DNA of 64,000 bases from Curtobacterium sp. Leaf183 (GCF_001424385.1 NZ_LMPO01000008.1:736674-800673); one strand, 5' to 3'; positions 27,036 through 40,523 are shown, counted from the first letter of the stretch. Numbers and translations: made by a program. The notes: generated by a model not told the origin, from the sequence alone.

Positions 27036-27039
<4 letters not shown>
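26476..27039 (-). CDS. low-molecular-weight protein-tyrosine phosphatase
   Basis: 187 residues. The N-terminal P-loop [13 protein letters not shown] holds the catalytic Cys and Arg (C-x5-R-S), and the general-acid Asp is in [11 protein letters not shown] near the C-terminus. Such enzymes (Wzb type) dephosphorylate BY-kinases and thereby control polymer length; the BY-kinase at 15095-16543 is a plausible but unproven partner. It starts with GTG at 27039 and overlaps the purA stop as GTGA, so it may be co-transcribed with purA. Confidence 0.85.
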
Positions 27040-28325
<1,286 letters not shown>

Positions 28326-28677
28326 CTGGTTCTCCTCACGTTGGCGGAGGACCGCACGCGACCGTTGGGCCGGTGGTCCACCCGAGTCTATCGAACGGCC
28401 ACCTGCACGCCACCCGCCTCCCTGCCGACCGCCGACAGTCGGAAGCGGACAGCCCTGCGACGCCCGTGCACCCCAGAACGGGGGTCATTCGATTCCGGGG
28501 TGGAACCACTCCATCGTTTGGACGTAGTGTTCAGGCGGCAGCGTTCAACTGACGATGCCTCGGGGTTTTCCCGCCCCGTCTTCCGAGCGCCGCACCTGTG
28601 TGGCGCCGACCGGTGTTCACCCGAGCCCCGGTGCCCGATCGCCGTGCCGTCTGCCGCACGGAGAGAGCAGTTCATCG
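28326..28677. other. divergent control region between purA and the Ig-repeat protein
   Basis: 352 bases without a gene. It must hold the purA promoter (left) and the promoter of the secreted protein (right). A small GTGG-AA-CCAC palindrome is at about 28500-28511. No riboswitch fold was recognised. Confidence 0.4.
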
Positions 28678-29970
28678 ATGAACAAGTCCTTCTGGACCAA
28701 GAAGGCCATGGCCCTTCCGGTCTGCGCCGCGATCGTCGTTGGCGGCGTCGCCCTCGGCGCCACCCCCGCGATGGCCAACCCGGCCGACCTCAAGCTCACC
28801 AGCCAGTCCGTCACCAACGGCGTGCTGACCCTCAAGGGTCTCGGCACCCCCGGCGAGAACGTCATCCTGCAGAAGGGCTTCCCGGCAGAGCGCCACGTCA
28901 TCGCTGACGACGGCACCTGGACGATCACGTACACGCTGCCCGACACGGCGGCCCACACGTACGAACTCGACCAGCAGAACGGTCTCAACTCGGACGGCAG
29001 CCTCACGGTCTCCGTCCCGGCACAGCAGGCCACTCCCGCGTTCGCCATCACGAGCCACACGGTCTCCGGCCGCACCCTCACGGTGTCCGGCACGGGCAAC
29101 CCGGACAACACGGTGCAGATCGACCCGCAGTCGGCCCCGATCATCCGCCACCAGATCGCTGACGACGGCACCTGGTCGTTCACGTACGAGATCCCCGCGA
29201 GCGCCGGCACCACCACGGTGACCTACAACGTGCTCGAGGAGAACAACAACCTGCAGGTCCAGGCACAGGGCAGCTTCACCGCGGCCGCCGAGGCAGCGAC
29301 CCCGGCCGACCAGTTCTCGCTGACCACCCCGAAGAACGGCGACACCGTCGGGTCGCGCACCGTCACCTTCACCGGTACCGGCACCCCTGGCGACCTGGTC
29401 AACACGCTGAACGCCGCGGGCGACCGCGTCGCGCCGCAGGTACTCGTCGCAGCCGATGGCTCGTGGACCACCACGGGCACCTTCGCCGCCGACGCACCCG
29501 TCGTGCAGAACCTGTCCGTCAACCAGGTCGGTGGCGGCCAGGGCCAGGGGACCGTGGACTTCACGATCAACCTGCCCGCAGCGACCACCCCGCCGTCCGC
29601 GACGCCCCTGACGCTGGTCACCCCGACCGACGGCTCGAAGGTCGCTTCGCGCACCGTGACCTACTCGGGCAAGGGCACCCCCGGCGACGCGATCGCCGTG
29701 GTGAACGCCGACGGCGACGTCGTCGCACCCGCCGTGCTCGTGGCGGCAGACGGCACGTGGACCACCACGGGCACCTTCTCCGACTCGGCGTCGACCACGC
29801 AGGACCTGACGGTCGGTGAGGTCGACACCGACCTCAACGTCGTCGGCACGATCGACTTCTCGATCACCCTGCCCGCCGTCGCGACCGGCACCACGCCCGG
29901 TGCAGGCACCGGCAGCACGCCGGGCACGGGCACCCGCCCGGCCGGCGCCCTCCCGGTCGTCGCTGGCTAG
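28678..29970 (+). CDS. secreted protein with four Ig-like repeats and LPVVAG tail
   Basis: 430 residues from ATG 28678 (GGAGAG upstream). Signal peptide 1-34 (PAMA-NP). Then four repeats of about 85-95 residues, each with a GTPGE/GTPGD-type loop and a strand [IV]ADDGTW or VAADG[ST]WTTTG; repeats 3 and 4 are the most alike. This is the bacterial Ig-like domain pattern of surface adhesins. After a Thr/Gly-rich linker the chain ends ALPVVAG with no membrane anchor. The PAP2 protein at 46300-48120 has the same kind of tail. Function is unknown; adhesion or wall association is inference. A terminator follows. Confidence 0.75.
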   Translation: MNKSFWTKKAMALPVCAAIVVGGVALGATPAMANPADLKLTSQSVTNGVLTLKGLGTPGENVILQKGFPAERHVIADDGTWTITYTLPDTAAHTYELDQQNGLNSDGSLTVSVPAQQATPAFAITSHTVSGRTLTVSGTGNPDNTVQIDPQSAPIIRHQIADDGTWSFTYEIPASAGTTTVTYNVLEENNNLQVQAQGSFTAAAEAATPADQFSLTTPKNGDTVGSRTVTFTGTGTPGDLVNTLNAAGDRVAPQVLVAADGSWTTTGTFAADAPVVQNLSVNQVGGGQGQGTVDFTINLPAATTPPSATPLTLVTPTDGSKVASRTVTYSGKGTPGDAIAVVNADGDVVAPAVLVAADGTWTTTGTFSDSASTTQDLTVGEVDTDLNVVGTIDFSITLPAVATGTTPGAGTGSTPGTGTRPAGALPVVAG

Positions 29971-29991
29971 TCGTCACACCAGATCCGCAGG

Positions 29992-30020
29992 CGGGGGCAC
30001 GACCATCGGTCGTGCCCCCG
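29992..30020. terminator. intrinsic terminator hairpin
   Basis: A perfect 13-bp inverted repeat with a 3-base loop (GGGGGCACGACC / GGTCGTGCCCCC) lies 22 bases after the stop of the Ig-repeat protein and 28 bases before the L,D-transpeptidase start. Confidence 0.75.
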
Positions 30021-30047
30021 TCGGCGTCCCACCGGAGGAACCACCGC

Positions 30048-30926
30048 ATGACCCGCACCCGCACCGTCCGGGTGGCGAGCACCACGCTCGCCACCGCGCT
30101 GCTGCTCACCCTCGGGCTGACCGCCTGCACCGCACCGAGCACCACCACCGGCACCAAGCCGACGACCTCCCGCAGTGCGACACCGACGGCGGACCCCTAC
30201 GTGGCACCGGCCGCCGCCGTCGTCGCGACCCTGCCCGAGGCGCGCTACGACGCCGTCATCGGTGGACTGCTCCCCTTCTACGACGCGAAGATCCCGAAGA
30301 CCGCTGACGAGACGTACACGATCAGCGCCGACGCCCCGCTGTACGGCGACGACCACAGCAAGCCGGTCGCCCGGCTCGCCGCGAAGAACTTCCTCGGCGA
30401 CCCGACGGTCGTCGTCCCGGTCAAGGTCTCCGGCGACTGGGCGATGGTGATGACCCCGGCACGCCAGGCACTCCCCTCCGCGGTCAAGGACGGGGCCGCC
30501 GCACAGAGCGCCGCCTGGATCCGTCGAGACCTGCTGACGAAGCAGACCGCACTGAAGGACCACGTGGTGATCTCGGTCGGCAAGCAGACCGTCTCGATCG
30601 TCGGGTCCGACGGCAAGACCGTGCAGGAGTTCCCGGCCGGCGTCGGCGCCGGCGGCACCCCGACCCCGACGGGCGTCATCGGGTACATCCAGGCGCGCTA
30701 CCTCGACCCGGCGCAGAACCAGACCGTGCACCCGATCCAGCTGACGACGCTCCACTCGTCCGCGGCGGACGAACCGTACGGGGGCAACGACGGCGGCCTG
30801 ATCGGCGTGCACTACGAGTCCGTCGCGCGGGGGGCGGTCTCACACGGGTGCGTCCGACTCGACGGCGGCGCCGTGGACGCGGTGAACGCGCTGCCCGTCG
30901 GGACGGTCGTGCAGATCGTCGCGTAG
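30048..30926 (+). CDS. L,D-transpeptidase lipoprotein (YkuD domain)
   Basis: 292 residues from ATG 30048 with GGAGGA upstream. The lipobox is LGLTAC (lipidated Cys near residue 26). A Thr/Ser linker and a middle domain precede the YkuD domain (about 175-292), with HVVISVGKQTVSIV at its start and the catalytic SHGCVRLDGG. It should make 3-3 cross-links or attach proteins to meso-diamino or similar peptides outside the membrane. It has its own terminators on both sides, so it is probably monocistronic. Microbacteriaceae often have B-type peptidoglycan, so the actual substrate is uncertain. Confidence 0.88.
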   Translation: MTRTRTVRVASTTLATALLLTLGLTACTAPSTTTGTKPTTSRSATPTADPYVAPAAAVVATLPEARYDAVIGGLLPFYDAKIPKTADETYTISADAPLYGDDHSKPVARLAAKNFLGDPTVVVPVKVSGDWAMVMTPARQALPSAVKDGAAAQSAAWIRRDLLTKQTALKDHVVISVGKQTVSIVGSDGKTVQEFPAGVGAGGTPTPTGVIGYIQARYLDPAQNQTVHPIQLTTLHSSAADEPYGGNDGGLIGVHYESVARGAVSHGCVRLDGGAVDAVNALPVGTVVQIVA

Positions 30927-30957
30927 CGCGCCGGTCACCGCCACCGCGTGACCAGAC

Positions 30958-31005
30958 GACGAACGGGAGGCACGGTGCCAGCTGGCACCGTGCCTCCCGT
31001 TCGTC
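30958..31005. terminator. perfect 24-bp palindromic terminator (GGTGCCAGCTGGCACC family)
   Basis: A loopless 48-bp palindrome nearly identical in centre and shoulders to the one at 19454-19505, again between convergent genes (L,D-transpeptidase and the 64-residue protein). Confidence 0.85.
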
Positions 31006-31023
31006 AGGTGGTGACGTCCGCGA

Positions 31024-31218
31024 TCAGCCGCGGAAGAAGTCCGCGTAGCTCGGGTCGCCGACCGGCTGGCTGTGGCCGGGCTCGGCCAGGCGCTGCTCGA
31101 TCATGGCCTGGATCACGTCCGGCGGGGTCAGCCCACGTCGACGCCACTCCATCGGGTTCGTGCGGAGCTGGGAGAGGGTGTTCTGCGTGTGCATGGCACA
31201 ACGGTGGCACTGGATCAC
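31024..31218 (-). CDS. small hypothetical protein (64 aa) with N-terminal CxxC
   Basis: Starts with GTG at 31218 (MIQCHRCAMHTQNTL); an ATG at 31194 would remove the CHRC pair. The rest (NPMEWRRRGLTPPDVIQAMIEQRLAEPG) looks helical and ends PSYADFFRG. I do not recognise the family. No Shine-Dalgarno precedes either start, but an AT-rich promoter-like segment with a TAGTT/AACTA palindrome lies 10-25 bases upstream of the GTG, which suits a leaderless transcript. It lies between two strong terminators. Confidence 0.6.
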   Translation of the reverse strand: MIQCHRCAMHTQNTLSQLRTNPMEWRRRGLTPPDVIQAMIEQRLAEPGHSQPVGDPSYADFFRG

Positions 31219-31233
31219 TAGTTTGTCTAACTA
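31219..31233. promoter_or_regulatory. TAGTT-N5-AACTA palindrome before the 64-residue protein
   Basis: A 15-bp palindrome (TAGTTTGTCTAACTA) directly abuts the GTG start on the minus strand. It is the only markedly AT-rich segment nearby. It may combine a -10 region and an operator. Confidence 0.4.
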
Positions 31234-31290
31234 CCTGTCCGCTCCCCGCACTGAATCCTGCACTCGCTCCCACTCCACCCCTCCCCCGTC

Positions 31291-31345
31291 GAGGGAGCAG
31301 AAAACGTCGAGTCCCGAAGTGGAACCCGACGTTTTCTGCTCCCTC
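31291..31345. terminator. terminator hairpin of the GAGGGAGCAGAAAACGTCG repeat family
   Basis: Perfect 19-bp arms (31291-31309 and 31327-31345) with a 17-base loop, 21 bases after the stop of the subtilase gene. The same arms recur at 38607-38659 and, degenerate, at about 40524-40585. Confidence 0.8.
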
Positions 31346-31366
31346 AAGGTCGGGGCAGGCCGATCA

Positions 31367-34984
<3,618 letters not shown>

Positions 34985-35102
34985 TTGGAGCTCCGTCCGT
35001 GTTGCTGGGGAATTGCCCTGAAGCTATGTGCTGTCACACAGGGAGGGGAGTCGGCACTTCGGGGGACTGGCCCTCGTTCGGGGTACGGCCGCCTGACTAT
35101 CT

Positions 35103-35118
35103 TGCACATGCGTGTGCA
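35103..35118. promoter_or_regulatory. probable TetR operator (TGCACA-N4-TGTGCA)
   Basis: A 16-bp palindrome lies 18 bases upstream of the tetR GTG start, in the control region shared with the subtilase gene. TetR regulators usually bind such sites to repress their own operon. The placement suggests autoregulation of the tetR/ABC-like/YhgE operon. Confidence 0.55.
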
Positions 35119-35136
35119 GGTTATTACGATGGACAC

Positions 35137-35781
35137 GTGACCACTTCCGAGCCCTCCACCCGTGCCCCGCGGCGCGACGCGACCGAGAACCGCGTGGCGC
35201 TCATCGACGCCGCGAAGTCCGTGCTGCAGCGGGATCCGGACGCGTCGCTCGAGACGATCGCGACCGCCGCCGGGCTGTCCCGCCGTGCGGTCTACGGACA
35301 CTTCCCCTCGCGCGACGACCTGGTCCGCGCCGTCGTCACCGCCGGCGCAGCCCGGGTCGCATCGGCCATGCCGACCTCGTCCGACCTCGGCGAGCTCCCG
35401 CCCGCAGCGCGCATCGCGGCCATCGCGGTCACGCTGTGGTCCGAGGTCTCGCACGTCCGCTCGATGGCCCGCATCGCGGTGCGCAGCCCGTACGGCGAGT
35501 CCGTGGCCGAGGTGTTCGCGCCGCTGCGGGCCCAGGTGCGCGAGGCGTGCGCGCTCGGGATCGCCGACGGGTCGATGCGCTCGGACGTCGACGCCGCCAC
35601 GCTCGGTCGACTGGTCGAGGGCGCGTGCATCGCCGTGCTCGACGAGGCGACCCGTTCGGGCACCTCGGACCAGGACGGTCGGCGCATGGTCGTCGTCTCA
35701 GCCCTGGGGATCGCCGGCATCGACTGGCGGACCGCACTGCTCAGCCAACGCGCCGACCCCACCACCCAGGAGCTCGCGTGA
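35137..35781 (+). CDS. TetR/AcrR family transcriptional regulator
   Basis: 214 residues from GTG 35137. The N-terminal helix-turn-helix is canonical: ALIDAAKSVLQ, SLETIATAAGLSRRAVYGHFPSRDDLVRAVV. The C-terminal ligand domain is helical with VVVSALGIAGIDWRTALL. It is the first gene of an operon with an ABC-ATPase-like protein and a YhgE/Pip membrane protein, joined by GTGA overlaps. A TGCACA/TGTGCA palindrome just upstream is the likely operator. The inducer may be a compound handled by the YhgE transporter. Confidence 0.88.
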   Translation: MTTSEPSTRAPRRDATENRVALIDAAKSVLQRDPDASLETIATAAGLSRRAVYGHFPSRDDLVRAVVTAGAARVASAMPTSSDLGELPPAARIAAIAVTLWSEVSHVRSMARIAVRSPYGESVAEVFAPLRAQVREACALGIADGSMRSDVDAATLGRLVEGACIAVLDEATRSGTSDQDGRRMVVVSALGIAGIDWRTALLSQRADPTTQELA

Positions 35782-36506
35782 CCACCCTCGAACTGCAGGA
35801 CGCCGGCATCGGCGACGAGCCGGGCGCCGCGCTCCCCCGCGTGTCCGCCGTCGCCGGGCCCCACCGCCCGGGCATCGTCGCCGTCGAGACCGAACAGGCA
35901 CCCGTGCTGGCGTCCCTCGTCGCCGGTGGGCGGATGCAGCCGGAGCACGGCCGGGTGCTGGTCGACGGACACCAGGACGCCGCGGCCGTGCGCGGTGCGG
36001 TCGCCCTCGTGGACACGCCCGGTGTCGCCGAGCCCTTCCCCGTCATGACGCTCCGCCGGATCGTGCGCGAGGAACTCGCCTTCGCCGGACGGCGTCCCTC
36101 CCGCGAGCACGTCGACACCGTGCTCGACGGGCTCGGCATGCGCGAGTACGCCGACACCGCCGTGCAGCGCGTGCCGACGGCCGTCCGCGTGCGGCTGCTC
36201 GTCGAGCTCGCCCTGCTGCGCAACGGCGTCACGACCCTCGTGATCACCTCACCCGAGCGCCACGGCGGAGCGGTCGAGAGCTGGTTCGCCGTCGTGCGCG
36301 ACGTCGTCGCGCGCGGGGTCACCGTGCTGCTGGTCACGTCGAAGGCCGCCGCCGAGACCGCTGAGCGCCTGCTGGCGACCATCCCGGTCCCGCACGACGA
36401 CCTGCCCGAACCGGGCACCCCTGAACCCACCGGTCCCGACGACGCGACCCTTCCCGACGGAGACGCACCGCGCCTCCAGACCGCTCCCGTGGAGAACCGC
36501 TCGTGA
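35778..36506 (+). CDS. degenerate ABC ATPase-like protein
   Basis: 242 residues from GTG 35778, overlapping the tetR stop by four bases. The overall order of segments follows an ABC ATPase, but key motifs are gone. Where a Walker A would be there is VAVETEQAPVLASLVAGG (no GxxGxGK[ST]). The signature region reads RVPTAVRVRLLVELALL, and the Walker B position reads TTLVITSPERHGG without the DE pair. A Pro/Asp-rich tail of about 40 residues follows. It probably cannot hydrolyse ATP; it may be a structural or regulatory partner of the YhgE/Pip protein encoded immediately downstream. This is inference from motif loss and context. Confidence 0.65.
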   Translation: MTTLELQDAGIGDEPGAALPRVSAVAGPHRPGIVAVETEQAPVLASLVAGGRMQPEHGRVLVDGHQDAAAVRGAVALVDTPGVAEPFPVMTLRRIVREELAFAGRRPSREHVDTVLDGLGMREYADTAVQRVPTAVRVRLLVELALLRNGVTTLVITSPERHGGAVESWFAVVRDVVARGVTVLLVTSKAAAETAERLLATIPVPHDDLPEPGTPEPTGPDDATLPDGDAPRLQTAPVENRS

Positions 36507-38572
36507 CCACCATCTCGCTCGTCCGCGCCGAACTGGCGCGCCTCACCGCCACGCCGCTCGCCCGGCTGGCGTTCATCGCCCTGATGGTCGTGCCGCTGCT
36601 GTACGGCGGCGCGTACCTGTGGGCCAACCGCGACCCGTACGCGGCGCTCGACAAGGTGCCCGCGGCGATCGTCAACCAGGACGCGGGCGCGACGCTCGAC
36701 GGCAAGCGCGTCGATTACGGCACCGACGTCGCCGACCGGGCGATCGACGGCGCCGATTTCGCGTGGAAGGAGACCACCGCGGCCGACGCGCGCTCCGGCG
36801 TGCGGAACGGGACCTACGACTTCGTCGTGACGATCCCGCACGACTTCTCCTCGTCGCTGGTCTCGGCGCAGTCCGACGACCCGCAGCGCGCCGAACTCGT
36901 GATGACGACGGCGGACACGAACTCCTACCTGGCGTCGACCATCGCGGAACAGGCGGGCAAGACGATGCGCACGGCCGTCGCCGAGCAGGTCGGCAAGCAG
37001 GCCGCCAAGACCCTGCTGGTCGGGCTCGCCGACGTGCGGGACAGCCTGGGCGACGCGGTCGACGGCGCGGGGCAGCTCGCGTCCGGTGCGGCGACGGCCT
37101 CGGACGGTGCGGACCAGCTGGCGTCCGGCAACGCGGCACTCGCCTCGGGTGCGGCGTCGCTGGCATCGGGCACGGCATCGCTGCCGGCGCAGACCACGAA
37201 GCTGAACGGCGGGGCGCAGCAGGTCGCTTCCGGGGCGTCCACGTTGTCGAGTGGGCTGCAGTCGGCGGCCGACCAGACGTCGGCGCTACCGGCGCAGACC
37301 GCGCAGCTGGCGGACGGTGCGGCGAAGGTCGCCGCCGGGAACCAGCGGATCGCGACCGGTGTCGACGAGGCGAGCAAGGCCGCCGATGCCGTACAGCCCA
37401 TCGACGCGGCGAAGCTCATCGCCGACCTCACCGCGAAGCTCCCCGAGGGCGTCACGCTCACGCAGGAGCAACAGGACCAGATCACCGCCGCGGTGACGCA
37501 GGCGAACACCGCGGGCGAGCAGGCGAAGGCCACGCTCACGGCGACGAAGGGGCAGATCGATCAGCTGAACGCCGGGTCGCAGCAGGTGTCCGCCGGGGCG
37601 TCCCAGCTCGCCGCCGCCGCGCCGACGCTGCGCTCCGGGATCGCATCCGCGGCATCCGGGGCGTCCACGCTGTCCGACGGCGCATCGCAGGTCGCTTCCG
37701 GCACCTCGGCGCTGGCCGCTGCGGCGCCGAAGCTGTCCGACGGCGCGTCACAGCTGTCGACCGGAGCCGCGTCGGCGTCCTCGGGGGCTGACTCGCTGGC
37801 GTCCGGGCTGCACACGCTCAAGGACGGTTCCTCGAAGCTGGCCGACCAGCTCGACCAGGGTCGCACGAAGATCCCGGCGTCGACGGCGTCGCAGCGGAAC
37901 GACCAGGCGTCGGTGATCTCCGACCCGGTCAAGGTCGGGGACGACAACGTCGCGGCGGCCGACAACTACGGCGCTGGACTGGCTCCGTTCTTCATCTCGC
38001 TGGCGGCCTGGATCGGCATGTACGCGCTGTTCCTCATCCTGAAGCCGATCTCGAAGCGGGCGATCACGGCCGTGCGGAAGCCGCTGCGGATCGTGCTTGG
38101 CGGTTGGCTCACGCCCGTGGTGCTCGGCATCGTGCAGATGGTGGCGCTGTTCTTCATCGTGCGGTTCGCCCTCGACCTCGGCGTGCAGCTGCCCGTCGCG
38201 ACGATCGGCGTGATGGTGCTGGCGTCGGCGACGTTCGCAGCGGTCCTCATGGCGCTCAACGTCCTGCTCGGGTCCGTCGGGCAGTTCCTCGGCCTGGTGC
38301 TCATGCTCGTGCAGCTCGTCACGGCCGGCGGCACCTTCCCCTGGCAGACGCTGCCCGGGCCCTTGGCGGCGCTGCACTTCGCCCTGCCGATGACGTACTC
38401 CGTCGATGCCCTGCGCCAGACGATGTACGGCGGGTCGATGGGTGCCGCGTGGTCCGATGCCGGCGTGCTCGCGTGCTGGATGCTCGGAGCGCTGCTGGTG
38501 TCGTACGTGGTGGCTGCCCGCCAGGGCCGCGCCCGCACCCTGCGCGACCTGCGCCCCAGCCTGATCGGCTAG
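36503..38572 (+). CDS. YhgE/Pip domain membrane protein (ABC-2 type)
   Basis: 689 residues. An N-terminal membrane helix (LARLAFIALMVVPLLYGGAYLW) is followed by the Pip signature (PAAIVNQDAGA). Next comes a long extracellular part rich in [LV]ASGA repeats that form a periodic stalk (about 190-460), then five to six C-terminal helices of the ABC-2 type (FFISLAAWIGMYALFLIL to YVVAARQGRARTL). Relatives include phage infection protein of Lactococcus and the EsaA/YueB component of type VII secretion. It is translationally coupled (GTGA) to the degenerate ATPase. Export or surface-linked transport is plausible. A terminator follows at 38607. Confidence 0.85.
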   Translation: MTTISLVRAELARLTATPLARLAFIALMVVPLLYGGAYLWANRDPYAALDKVPAAIVNQDAGATLDGKRVDYGTDVADRAIDGADFAWKETTAADARSGVRNGTYDFVVTIPHDFSSSLVSAQSDDPQRAELVMTTADTNSYLASTIAEQAGKTMRTAVAEQVGKQAAKTLLVGLADVRDSLGDAVDGAGQLASGAATASDGADQLASGNAALASGAASLASGTASLPAQTTKLNGGAQQVASGASTLSSGLQSAADQTSALPAQTAQLADGAAKVAAGNQRIATGVDEASKAADAVQPIDAAKLIADLTAKLPEGVTLTQEQQDQITAAVTQANTAGEQAKATLTATKGQIDQLNAGSQQVSAGASQLAAAAPTLRSGIASAASGASTLSDGASQVASGTSALAAAAPKLSDGASQLSTGAASASSGADSLASGLHTLKDGSSKLADQLDQGRTKIPASTASQRNDQASVISDPVKVGDDNVAAADNYGAGLAPFFISLAAWIGMYALFLILKPISKRAITAVRKPLRIVLGGWLTPVVLGIVQMVALFFIVRFALDLGVQLPVATIGVMVLASATFAAVLMALNVLLGSVGQFLGLVLMLVQLVTAGGTFPWQTLPGPLAALHFALPMTYSVDALRQTMYGGSMGAAWSDAGVLACWMLGALLVSYVVAARQGRARTLRDLRPSLIG

Positions 38573-38606
38573 CGGCCGCCCCCTTCCCCTCCCGATCGTC
38601 TCGTCG

Positions 38607-38659
38607 AGGGAGCAGAAAACGTCGGGTAGCCGCACGCTTCCCGACGTTTTCTGCTCCCT
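38607..38659. terminator. terminator hairpin of the GAGGGAGCAGAAAACGTCG repeat family
   Basis: Twenty-base perfect arms (38607-38626 and 38640-38659) with a 13-base loop between the convergent YhgE/Pip and epimerase genes. Arms match the copy at 31291-31345 almost base for base while the loop differs. Confidence 0.8.
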
Positions 38660-38714
38660 GGACGGACGTGGCGCGGGGCGCGGGCGGGGCGCGGGCGCGG
38701 GCGCGGCGCGGGCG

Positions 38715-39512
38715 TCAGGCCTTGCGGCCGAGGGGGTCGACGGCGAACGAACCGCCCAGCCAGCGCTCGTCCTCGGGCGGGAAGGCAGCGAGATCGTCCG
38801 CGGTGAGGACAGCACCTGCGTCATCGACCGGACGGAAGCCGATCGCCGCGCCCGCCCTCAGGTCGGCCGGGGTCCCCGCGTTGGCGGAGAGTGCCCACAC
38901 CACGTGGTGGCCCGGCTCGCGCAGGGCGACCGTCGCGAGCACCAGCCGTGCGAGGTCGTCCGCCGAGGTCCACATCAGCAGGGCACGGCGTGACGAGGGC
39001 CGCTCACCGAAGGCGCCGATCCGCGCCGAGACGACGGAGATGTCGTACCGGTCGGCGAACAGGCTCCCCAGCAGTTCCATGCCGGCCTTGGTCACGCCGT
39101 AGTACGAGTCCGGCCGGGGAAGTCGGTCACCCGGCACGCTCCCCGGCGGCACGTCCTCGGGCACCCGGCCGACCGCGTGGATGGAGCTCGCCAGCAGCAC
39201 GCGACGGACGCCGCGTGCCGCTGCTCCCTCGAGTACGTTCTTCGTGCCCGTGAGGTTCGCCGCAACGAGCGATTCCCAGTCCGTCTCCGCCGGGATGCCC
39301 GCCAGGTGCACGACCGTGTCAACCCCGGCGAGCGCGTCGTCCAGCGCGGCCTGGTCCGCCACCGACCCGAGCACGACGCGTTCGCCGTCGGCCGGGGGCG
39401 TCGACGGTGCGCGTTCGTCGAACAACGTCAGCTCGTGGCCGGACTGCAGCAGTCGGGACCGGAGGCTCGTCCCGATCCGCCCGGATGCCCCCGTGATCAG
39501 CAGCGTCGTCAT
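38715..39512 (-). CDS. NAD-dependent epimerase/dehydratase (extended SDR, uronate dehydrogenase-like)
   Basis: 265 residues. The Rossmann GASGRIG motif is at residues 8-14, the Asp that binds the adenosine ribose is in LTLFDERA, and the catalytic SDR pair is in DSYYGVTKAGMELL (Y-x3-K) with Ser from LLASSIHAVG. It resembles the short uronate dehydrogenase-like members of the family, about 265 residues. The substrate is probably a sugar or sugar acid. It is convergent with the YhgE operon and lies 10 bases after the frameshifted DUF559 gene, so it may be co-transcribed with it. Confidence 0.82.
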   Translation of the reverse strand: MTTLLITGASGRIGTSLRSRLLQSGHELTLFDERAPSTPPADGERVVLGSVADQAALDDALAGVDTVVHLAGIPAETDWESLVAANLTGTKNVLEGAAARGVRRVLLASSIHAVGRVPEDVPPGSVPGDRLPRPDSYYGVTKAGMELLGSLFADRYDISVVSARIGAFGERPSSRRALLMWTSADDLARLVLATVALREPGHHVVWALSANAGTPADLRAGAAIGFRPVDDAGAVLTADDLAAFPPEDERWLGGSFAVDPLGRKA

Positions 39513-39522
39513 GCCGCGGACC

Positions 39523-40426
39523 CTACGCGCGCGCTCCGATCAGGGCCGCCAGCGACGCGAGTGCCACGAACAGGTGCGTCGTGAGGTCCGACTTCGTCCA
39601 CCGGAGGACGATCCACCCGAGCCGCTCGAGCTCGCGGTAGCGGCGGATGTCCGATGCCCACTGCACCGGGTCCGTTCGATGGTGGTCGCCCTCGTACTCG
39701 ATCGCGATCCGCTGCTCCGGGTACGCCATGTCGACCCGACCGACGAAAGCCCCTCGCTCGTCGAGGACCTCGACCTGCAACTGTGGTTCGGGCAGCCCCG
39801 CGCGCACGATCGCCAGATGGCACCGGGTCTCCTGCGGCGAGCCCGATCCGACCCGCACCCGGCCGAGTGCCGCACGCAGGTGGCGCGCCCCACGACACCT
39901 GCCGTGCAGCGCCGCGACGGCACGGAGTTCGTGCAGTGTGGTCCGGCACGCCTGCTTCGCGAGGATCGCGTCGCCGAGCACGACGAGGTCGTCGAGCGCC
40001 AGGATGGAAGCACACTCGACCCACAGCGAGGCCGGACTGCTGGCCGGCATGCCCCAACGAGCCCGGACGAGGGCCCGGGCCGGATCGGACCGGTGGCCGA
40101 CGACTCCGACCCGCCGCATCTGGGAGGCGGGACGGACACTGGTCACGTGGATGCGGTCGTCGGCTGCGACGGCGGCGGGCAACGGCAGCTCCCACACCTG
40201 CGCGGCAGTCGTGTGACTGACGTACTGCCCGGGCAACAGGACGGGACGGAACGCCCTGATCCGCGCGATCCCCCCCCGGTGGAGCAGCACGGGACCACCG
40301 GATCGACCGTGTCGGACAGGTCAGGTCCGACCGGCGCAGACGCTCGCGCGAGATGCCAGCGCGATCGGCAGCATCGACGGCGAAGGGGCGCCCCCGCAGC
40401 GCGGGTGGAAGTGGTCGTGGTCGCAT
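39523..40426 (-). pseudogene. DUF559 endonuclease-like protein, frameshifted at a run of eight G
   Basis: The N-terminal part reads from ATG 40426 (MRPRPLPPALRGRPFAVDAA, ISRERLRRSDL). The remainder reads in another frame from about 40277: ARIRAFRPVLLPGQYVSHTTAAQVW and the C-terminal DUF559 nuclease-like domain FVGRVDMAYPEQRIAIEYEG, DIRRYRELERLGWIVLRW. The break falls in a run of eight C (eight G in the coding strand) at 40270-40277. Removing one G joins both parts into one 300-residue protein. The fold is of the PD-(D/E)xK type; members are often seen with an AbiEi-like N-terminus. This can be a true mutation, slippage-based switching, or a sequencing error. If only the second frame is translated, a GTG at 40290 would be the start. 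Confidence 0.7.
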
Positions 40427-40523
40427 GCGACGACTGTGCCGGGCCCCGAAGCCGCGCGATGCCGGATGGCCAGCGCTGTGGAGAACGCGCCCCGAGCCTC
40501 CCGTGTGGAGGAGCGCTGGCCGC

